Below are positions 1-3,718 of a DNA stretch of 5,513 nucleotides, one piece after another. Both the position numbers and the translations under genes were made by a program. The notes beneath the pieces were generated by a model that saw only the letters and a program-made list of their open reading frames with translations, made no database searches and had not been told where the DNA came from. Origin of the DNA: Clostridia bacterium (GTDB lineage: Bacteria; Bacillota; Clostridia; UMGS1883); the NCBI GenBank assembly GCA_017468215.1, contig JAFUJG010000058.1, positions 1-5,513 of the forward strand, read 5' to 3'. Position 1 is the stretch's first letter. Every line of letters begins with the position of its first letter.

Positions 1-157
1 CGCTTTCATAAGCCTTTGCAATCTGTTCGTATACTGACGCAATTTCGGGCTTAAAGTTCAAAAAACGTACTGTCTGGGTTACGTTTTCGTCCTTTCCACA
101 GCCCGAAAGTGTTGTAAGTGCAAGCACAAAGGCAATTAAAATACTGAATTTTTTCAT
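1..157 (-). CDS. Extracellular solute-binding lipoprotein of a (probably sugar) ABC transporter, N-terminal part
   Basis: The first 52 codons are visible; the rest lies beyond the left edge. The protein begins MKKFSILIAFVLALTTLSGC, a short basic n-region, a hydrophobic stretch and a lipobox LSGC, so Cys20 would be lipidated and the protein held on the outer face of the membrane. After the Cys come a short charged linker and VRFLNFKPEIASVYEQIAKA, which matches the usual first strand and helix of family 1 extracellular solute-binding proteins of carbohydrate ABC importers (a pattern known from the family; the ligand cannot be told from this part). The ATG at 157 is preceded by a good ribosome binding site (AGAGGGG, about 5 bases upstream). 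Permease genes would be expected beyond the edge. No convincing promoter is visible between this gene and the LysM gene upstream; an inverted repeat lies in its leader. Confidence 0.85.
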   Translation of the reverse strand, partial: MKKFSILIAFVLALTTLSGCGKDENVTQTVRFLNFKPEIASVYEQIAKAYES

Positions 158-182
158 AACAACCCCTCTTTACTTATACGAC

Positions 183-209
183 AAAAGAGATTCATTACGA
201 ATCTCTTTT
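183..209. repeat. Perfect 11-bp inverted repeat between the LysM gene and the lipoprotein gene
   Basis: AAAAGAGATTC (183-193) and GAATCTCTTTT (199-209) are perfect reverse complements around a 5-base loop. A further CGACA/TGTCG pairing (179-183 with 214-218) is possible across a small bulge. On the minus strand this sits 58 bases after the LysM stop codon and 25 bases before the lipoprotein start. It has the A-tract, stem, U-tract form of a weak intrinsic terminator for the LysM gene, but its stem is AT-rich and no run of T follows outside the stem. It could equally be an operator for the transporter gene. A second small palindrome, CCTTTTAATAAAAGG, lies at 219-233. Confidence 0.5.
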
Positions 210-266
210 CTGTTGTCGCCTTTTAATAAAAGGATTGCCAATATATTAAATTTTATTCTTTATTAA

Positions 267-665
267 TCAGCTCTGTGTAGGTATTACAAGAACATCCCCT
301 GCATTAATGCTGCTTGTGGTAAGATTGTTTGCTTTTTTTATTTTATAAATAAATTCGCCTGTGGAGCAGTTATCGTCCTTGTATTCGTTAGCGATACTCC
401 AGAGCGTTTCGCCGTAAGAAACTGCATGAGAAGGGCAGTTAACGTATGTTTCGCTGCTCTGGGAGCTTATTGTAAAATATGAAAGACAAAGGCAAACCAT
501 AATTGTGCACACGGTGAAGAAAACCATTCTTTCCTTCATGAGACGCTTTTTTGCCGCCTTTCTTCTTTTGTGAAAGTCTAAATAAGAGTGGTACGACGGA
601 ACGTGGTCTGTCCAATCGTCGTTAAGTATGGGTGATAAATTGCCTATATATCCAACATTTGTCAT
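267..665 (-). CDS. LysM-domain membrane protein, YneA-like SOS cell-division inhibitor
   Basis: A 132-residue protein transcribed divergently from lexA. It has a cytoplasmic N-terminal tail (1-46) ending in a strongly basic patch (KRRKAAKKR, 33-41), one membrane segment (about 47-66), a short linker, and a C-terminal LysM domain (about 80-129: HAVSYGETLWSIANEY at its start and INAGDVLVIP at its end), which binds peptidoglycan on the outside. In Bacillus and relatives YneA has the same TM-plus-LysM plan and the same lexA-divergent position; it is SOS-induced and delays septation. Function here is inferred from that architecture and context, not from close sequence identity. Differences from Bacillus YneA (about 105 residues) are the roughly 42-residue N-terminal extension and two extracytoplasmic cysteines (C77, C100) that could pair. 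The start at 665 is supported by AAGGCGG 8 bases upstream; internal Met43 and Met47 have no comparably placed site. A strong promoter with LexA boxes precedes it. Confidence 0.85.
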   Translation of the reverse strand: MTNVGYIGNLSPILNDDWTDHVPSYHSYLDFHKRRKAAKKRLMKERMVFFTVCTIMVCLCLSYFTISSQSSETYVNCPSHAVSYGETLWSIANEYKDDNCSTGEFIYKIKKANNLTTSSINAGDVLVIPTQS

Positions 666-684
666 TTGTAAATCCGCCTTTCTC

Positions 685-698
685 CGAACAACTGTTCG
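685..698. promoter_or_regulatory. LexA box 1 (SOS operator)
   Basis: CGAACAACTGTTCG, a palindromic match to the Gram-positive LexA operator CGAACRNRYGTTYC (12 of 14 in either orientation; both half-sites CGAAC/GTTCG are perfect). It lies just downstream of the predicted transcription start of the LysM gene, between promoter and ribosome binding site, where bound LexA would block clearance or elongation. Confidence 0.9.
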
Positions 699-712
699 CT
701 TTCTCTATCCTT

Positions 713-741
713 AATATAACAGAACATTTGTTCGATGTCAA
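713..741 (-). promoter_or_regulatory. Sigma-A promoter of the LysM (YneA-like) gene
   Basis: Read on the minus strand: TTGACA (736-741, exact consensus -35), a 17-base spacer, and TATATT (713-718, five of six bases of the -10). This is a near-ideal housekeeping promoter. LexA box 2 lies wholly inside the spacer, so repressor and polymerase cannot bind together. The expected transcript start is near 706, giving a leader of about 40 bases. Confidence 0.88.
721..734. promoter_or_regulatory. LexA box 2 (SOS operator)
   Basis: On the minus strand CGAACAAATGTTCT, 13 of 14 matches to CGAACRNRYGTTYC. It occupies the -35/-10 spacer of the LysM-gene promoter, the classic position for tight repression. 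Its centre is 36 bases from box 1 and 40 bases from box 3. Confidence 0.92.
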
Positions 742-760
742 TATTTTTTTGTAAAATTTT

Positions 761-774
761 CGAACAAATGTTTG
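761..774. promoter_or_regulatory. LexA box 3 (SOS operator, lexA autoregulation)
   Basis: CGAACAAATGTTTG, 13 of 14 matches to CGAACRNRYGTTYC. It overlaps the probable -35 element of lexA and lies about 90 bases before its start codon, so it most likely serves autoregulation of lexA. Confidence 0.9.
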
Positions 775-800
775 CATTTTTGTTTTTTATGTGTTATACT
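771..800 (+). promoter_or_regulatory. Probable lexA promoter
   Basis: TATACT (795-800) is a good -10 hexamer preceded by TGTGT. The -35 is weak: TTTGCA at 771-776 (18-base spacer) or TTGCAT at 772-777 (17-base spacer). Its overlap with LexA box 3 supports the assignment. The transcript would start near 807, leaving an untranslated leader of about 54 bases that is AT-rich. Confidence 0.7.
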
Positions 801-860
801 CATGTTGTAAAGATGAAATTACGGCATTTAAAATAAATTTTTTTATACGGAGGCACAGCT

Positions 861-1523
861 ATGGCAGCCAATTTAAGCAAGCAGCAGCAAATACTTGACT
901 TTATCGAACAGCGTACACGTGAAAAGGGTTATCCCCCCACAGTGAGGGAGATTTGTGCGGCAGTGGGGCTTAACTCGCCCTCAACGGTGCACGGCTACAT
1001 TTCACGTTTGCAGAAGGCAGGTCTTCTTGAAAAGGATGCCTCCTCCTCACGCAGTGTACGTGTTGCAAACAAAAACAACGTAGCCCAGATTACCGAGGCC
1101 GACGACACAATACTTTCTGTTCCTGTTATAGGAACTATCAGCGCAGGCTCACCTATCCTGGCTGAGGAAAACATTGAGCGTATGTTCCCCCTTCCTAATG
1201 ATTTTGCCCGTGGCAGTGATGTTTTTATGCTTAAAATACGTGGTGAAAGCATGATTAATGCAGGCATTTTAGACGGCGACTTTGTTATTGTAAAAAGCCA
1301 GAGTGTTGCAAACAACGGCGATATAGTTGCCGCATTAATTGAGGACAGTGCTACCGTTAAAACCTTTTATAAGGAAAATGGTCATTTCCGCCTTCAGCCC
1401 GAAAACGATGCTTTAGAGCCTATTATTGTAGATACTGTTGCAATCATTGGCAAGGTTATCGGCGTTTACAGAGTTTTATTTTGCATATTCTTTACTGTTT
1501 GGCACTTCTATCTCAGGTGTTGA
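861..1523 (+). CDS. lexA: LexA, SOS-response transcriptional repressor (autoproteolytic)
   Basis: A 220-codon frame encoding the SOS master repressor. The N-terminal winged-helix DNA-binding domain (about 1-70) includes YPPTVREICAAVGLNSPSTV, the operator-recognition helix region. The C-terminal peptidase-S24 domain has the self-cleavage site Ala95-Gly96 (ISAGSP), catalytic Ser130 (RGESM) and catalytic Lys167 (ATVKTF), so the protein should be cleavable when RecA is activated. All key residues are intact. The ATG at 861 has GGAGG 7 bases upstream. It is oddly long at the end: family members usually stop soon after the final beta-strand (here GKVIGVYR, 197-204), giving about 200-210 residues, but this frame continues with a hydrophobic tail VLFCIFFTVWHFYLRC. 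The last 48 bases overlap the convergent minus-strand gene, and no terminator follows directly. Identity is certain; whether the tail is native is not. Confidence 0.97.
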   Translation: MAANLSKQQQILDFIEQRTREKGYPPTVREICAAVGLNSPSTVHGYISRLQKAGLLEKDASSSRSVRVANKNNVAQITEADDTILSVPVIGTISAGSPILAEENIERMFPLPNDFARGSDVFMLKIRGESMINAGILDGDFVIVKSQSVANNGDIVAALIEDSATVKTFYKENGHFRLQPENDALEPIIVDTVAIIGKVIGVYRVLFCIFFTVWHFYLRC

Positions 1524-2087
1524 TGTTAACTCTGTATAAATTTCCAGAACTATTCTTTCTCCGTTTTCTCCCTTGTATTCAACATACAGCTCTCTTTCAA
1601 TTATAATCTCAGCTTTGTTCACCTTCGCTATAGCCGTAGCATCAACCGGCTTAAAATTCACGCTCTCAAAGTTGTTTGCAGCACTTTGGAGCAGGCTCTT
1701 TACATAGTCCGACACAGACTCATACCCAACCGAAAAAGTGAAAATAGCATGTTCATCTTCGTATTCCTTTGATAAATCGACCATCTCCTCTTTGTCAAAG
1801 GATATTATATTCATCAGGTTGCGAATGTTTCTTTCAGCAGCATCTTTTTCAATGGGGCTTTGATATTTAACCCCCGGATAATTATAGAAATAGGTGTTGT
1901 TCCAATAGATGTATGCATTTTCAGCAGTTGAATGTGAATTGGTTTCTGAATCTGTCGTGGTAGCATTTGTTTCCACTTTATAAATAAGGTTTCCCTTATT
2001 CAGTCCTTTTATTCCTATTGTTTGGTCAATGGCATTTTGTTTTATACTTTCGCCCTCTGTAATAGTTACAATGGTACTTATGTTCAT
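1476..2087 (-). CDS. Uncharacterised 203-residue C-terminal ORF of the interrupted gene
   Basis: This frame is open from ATG 2087, six bases after the TAA. It would be translated only by re-initiation or read-through: just ATATGGA precedes it, with no spaced Shine-Dalgarno site. The product has no signal peptide, so if made alone it would stay in the cytoplasm even though its composition (Asn/Thr/Tyr/Glu-rich, no Cys) suits an exported domain. The last 16 codons overlap the end of lexA on the other strand. Confidence 0.45.
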   Translation of the reverse strand: MNISTIVTITEGESIKQNAIDQTIGIKGLNKGNLIYKVETNATTTDSETNSHSTAENAYIYWNNTYFYNYPGVKYQSPIEKDAAERNIRNLMNIISFDKEEMVDLSKEYEDEHAIFTFSVGYESVSDYVKSLLQSAANNFESVNFKPVDATAIAKVNKAEIIIERELYVEYKGENGERIVLEIYTELTSTPEIEVPNSKEYAK

Positions 2088-2093
2088 TCCATA

Positions 2094-2246
2094 TTAGTCA
2101 AAGCCTTGTGTTTTTTCGTTAGCCTCATCATAATTGATATTGCGTATTTGTCTGTAATCACGTATACTATTACCAAAAATAATATTGGCAACACACAACA
2201 GTATAATAATAATTGATGATACAATATAAACTTTGTTTTTTTTCAT
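2094..2246 (-). CDS. Short signal-anchor ORF (N-terminal fragment of the interrupted gene)
   Basis: Fifty codons. A basic start (MKKNKVY) is followed by a hydrophobic segment (VSSIIIILLCVANIIF) and a polar tail ending TQGFD before TAA. It has the only proper ribosome binding site of the pair (GGGTGAG, about 5 bases before ATG). As a free product it would be a single-pass membrane peptide with no known role. It most likely represents the membrane-targeting portion of the larger protein, because the reading frame continues unchanged after the stop. Confidence 0.5.
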   Translation of the reverse strand: MKKNKVYIVSSIIIILLCVANIIFGNSIRDYRQIRNINYDEANEKTQGFD

Positions 2247-2266
2247 ATTCTCACCCTTTTACAGTT

Positions 2267-2297
2267 AAAGCGTGCCGTTTGGCACGCTTTGTTTTTT
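2267..2297 (+). terminator. Strong hairpin terminator, T-tract on the plus strand
   Basis: A perfect 10-bp stem AAAGCGTGCC/GGCACGCTTT with loop GTTT, followed on the plus strand by GTTTTTT (2291-2297). In the plus direction it is a textbook intrinsic terminator. In the minus direction it sits three bases past the sugar-transferase stop codon but is followed only by AACTGT, so termination there would be weak. The nearest plus-strand gene is lexA, which ends about 745 bases upstream. It lies directly before the ribosome binding site of the interrupted gene. Confidence 0.8.
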
Positions 2298-2299
2298 CA

Positions 2300-2977
2300 T
2301 TATGTACCCTGTCCTGTAACTGCAACCTTCAAGGTCATAAAAATAAGCTTGATATCGCCCCAAAAGGTACGCTCTTTAATATATTTTATGTCCATTTCCA
2401 TCCATTCTTCGAAGGTTATTTTGTCACGGTTGTTCTGTACCTGCCAATAACAGGTAAGACCCGGTGTAACAAGAAGCCTTAATTTAGCGTACTCGTCGTA
2501 CTGCTCAACCTCCTTGGGAAGTGCAGGTCTGGGACCAACCACGCTCATGTCGCCTTTTAAAATATTTAAAAGCTGAGGAAGCTCGTCAATGCTTGTCTTT
2601 CGGATAAATTTGCCTATCCTTGTAATTCTGGGGTCATCCTTAATTTTGAAAACAGGACCGGTCTTTTCGTTCATGTCCTGCAGGTCATCGAGCAATGCTT
2701 CGGCATTTACAACCATTGAACGGAACTTGTAAAATTTAAAAACCTTGCCGTTTCTGCCTACACGGTCCTGAGTAAAAATAGGACTTCCGTGAGGGTCGTC
2801 AATAAAGATTAAAAGTGCCACAATGCAAAGAGGGATAGACAAAACAATCAAAGCCGCAAGGCTTGCAATTATGTCAAAGGCTCTTTTTGTAGACCAGTAG
2901 ACTTTTTTCTTTTTTATGTATTCAGTTTTCAGCTCATCACGAAGATTGAGAACTTCTTTTTCTGTTAAAGTACTCAT
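2300..2977 (-). CDS. Monotopic phosphoglycosyl transferase (bacterial sugar transferase family), exopolysaccharide/glycan initiation
   Basis: 225 residues. Enzymes of this family (PglC/WcaJ-type catalytic domain) transfer a sugar phosphate from a UDP-sugar to undecaprenyl phosphate on the cytoplasmic face, starting a capsule, exopolysaccharide or glycoprotein glycan. Visible hallmarks: a basic stretch KKKK (22-25) and amphipathic entry helix; a hydrophobic re-entrant segment (about 33-59) broken by Pro49; DPHGSPIFTQDRVGRNGK (61-78); KFRSM (84-88); the catalytic Asp-Glu pair D131-E132 in TSIDELPQLLNILKGDMSVVG; the GPRP motif (148-151); and TPGLTCYWQV (171-180). It is the short form, consisting of the catalytic domain only. 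The start is the ATG at 2977, five bases after GGAGG; an in-frame TTG at 2989 lies inside the ribosome binding site and is not used. It has its own promoter and no other polysaccharide genes beside it. Sugar specificity cannot be read from the sequence. Confidence 0.93.
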   Translation of the reverse strand: MSTLTEKEVLNLRDELKTEYIKKKKVYWSTKRAFDIIASLAALIVLSIPLCIVALLIFIDDPHGSPIFTQDRVGRNGKVFKFYKFRSMVVNAEALLDDLQDMNEKTGPVFKIKDDPRITRIGKFIRKTSIDELPQLLNILKGDMSVVGPRPALPKEVEQYDEYAKLRLLVTPGLTCYWQVQNNRDKITFEEWMEMDIKYIKERTFWGDIKLIFMTLKVAVTGQGT

Positions 2978-3016
2978 AACAGCCTCCAAACTTATTATTT
3001 GTTCGCATACATGTTC

Positions 3017-3045
3017 ATTATATACTATATATCACAAATAATCAA
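3017..3045 (-). promoter_or_regulatory. Sigma-A promoter of the sugar transferase gene
   Basis: Read on the minus strand: TTGATT (3040-3045), a 17-base spacer, and TATAAT (3017-3022, exact consensus). It sits in the 61-base gap after the HD-domain gene, so the transferase can be expressed independently of uvrC. Initiation would be near 3010, with a leader of about 33 bases containing the GGAGG site. Confidence 0.8.
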
Positions 3046-3050
3046 GGTTT

Positions 3051-3713
3051 TTATAAAAGTTTTTGTCCGTTTATCCTTAGGGTAAATTTCATTCCCAGCT
3101 TGTCGGCTGCCTTTCGGCACAGCACCATTCTGCCAAGGAAAATTTCGAAATAGTCCATTACGGTGCACATTGTTATGTCAATCCTGAGCTTTGCCACAAT
3201 TTCGCATTTTTCCACATCGATTTCAAGGTCGGACTTCTTTACCGCATAGTTTACCCTGTCGTGAATATCAAATGTGGAGGGCTCACGGTTCCGCACTCTG
3301 GTATAGATAACATCTGTTTTGTCGGCAATGATAAGTGCCGCTGCAACAGGGTTTACAGGGAAAGCTGTGGACTCGTCATGGTTACCGATTGCGGTTACAA
3401 TGGTGGAAACGGTTTCGGCATCGGCACCCATGTTTTCAAGAATCCTGAAAGCTATCAGGGCACCGCTTTGTGCATGGTCGATTCGGTTTACCACATTGCC
3501 TATATCGTGCAGATACCCTGCAATCCTTGCAATTTCTGCTTCCCTTTGGGAATAGCCGAGCTTTGTCAGTATCATGCCTGCGTTTTCTGCCACCTTTGTA
3601 ACATGTGCAAAGCTGTGCTCTGTAAATCCCATGGCTTTTAAGGACTCGTCAGCTTTTTTAATATATGCATTAACCTTTTCGTTTTTCTTCACATCTTCGT
3701 ATGTTATCAGCAC
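3051..3713 (-). CDS. HD-domain phosphohydrolase-like protein
   Basis: 220 residues from the GTG at 3713. The metal-dependent HD fold is clear: His33 (TEHSFAHV), His69-Asp70 (GYLHDIGN), further histidines at 80 (DHAQSG) and 112 (GNHDES), and Asp131 (IADKTD). The H...HD...D set of metal ligands is complete, so it should be an active phosphohydrolase, perhaps on a nucleotide or other phosphate ester; the substrate is unknown. The C-terminal half (about 140-220) carries conserved-looking DIHDRVNYAV and MDYFEIFLGRMVLCRKAA segments typical of a clostridial HD subfamily of undefined function. A GTG at 3722 overlaps the uvrC stop (GTGA), but AAGAGGTG, the Shine-Dalgarno site, ends exactly there, so the GTG at 3713, six bases on, is the better start. 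It is translationally coupled to uvrC and probably in one operon; no terminator follows it. Confidence 0.88.
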   Translation of the reverse strand: MLITYEDVKKNEKVNAYIKKADESLKAMGFTEHSFAHVTKVAENAGMILTKLGYSQREAEIARIAGYLHDIGNVVNRIDHAQSGALIAFRILENMGADAETVSTIVTAIGNHDESTAFPVNPVAAALIIADKTDVIYTRVRNREPSTFDIHDRVNYAVKKSDLEIDVEKCEIVAKLRIDITMCTVMDYFEIFLGRMVLCRKAADKLGMKFTLRINGQKLL

Positions 3714-3718
3714 TGTTT

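Larger units (their letters stand above)
1476..2246 (-). pseudogene. Membrane-anchored extracytoplasmic protein, interrupted by an in-frame TAA
   Basis: A single frame of 256 codons from the ATG at 2246 to the stop at 1476-1478 is open apart from one TAA at 2094-2096. The first 50 codons start after a good ribosome binding site (AAGGGTGAG) and encode MKKNKV plus a hydrophobic segment (about 7-25), a signal anchor or uncleaved signal peptide. The part after the stop (ATG at 2087, 203 residues) is a soluble, polar beta-rich domain without its own signal or a usable ribosome binding site. Stretches such as NKGNLIYKVETNATTT, ENAYIYWNNTYFYNYPG and ELYVEYKGENGERIVLEIYT recall LolA-like or DUF6612-like lipoprotein-sorting folds; that is only a resemblance of pattern and I do not recognise the family. 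The simplest reading is a recent nonsense mutation (CAA, GAA or AAA to TAA). Alternatives are read-through, translational re-start at 2087, or a sequencing or assembly error. Its GC (about 25-32% in sampled blocks) is lower than its neighbours. Confidence 0.7.

Noticed and set aside
995..1315. Open frame of 106 codons on the minus strand opposite lexA
   Set aside because: It lies wholly within lexA, which has intact catalytic motifs. The translation is low-complexity Ser/Arg-rich and has no ribosome binding site or domain.
2022..2482. Two consecutive plus-strand open frames (64 and 89 codons)
   Set aside because: They lie opposite the interrupted gene and the clearly real sugar transferase, have no good ribosome binding site, and the second runs through the terminator hairpin.
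2978..2989. Upstream TTG start giving four extra residues to the sugar transferase
   Set aside because: The TTG overlaps the GGAGG ribosome binding site that serves the ATG at 2977.
2992..3005. Possible LexA box before the sugar transferase (minus strand CGAACAAATAATAA)
   Set aside because: Only the left half-site and centre match; the GTTYC half is absent, so there is no palindrome. SOS control of the transferase is not supported.
3261..3641. Plus-strand frames opposite the HD-domain gene
   Set aside because: Shadows of a gene with a complete HD motif set; translations show no recognisable domain.
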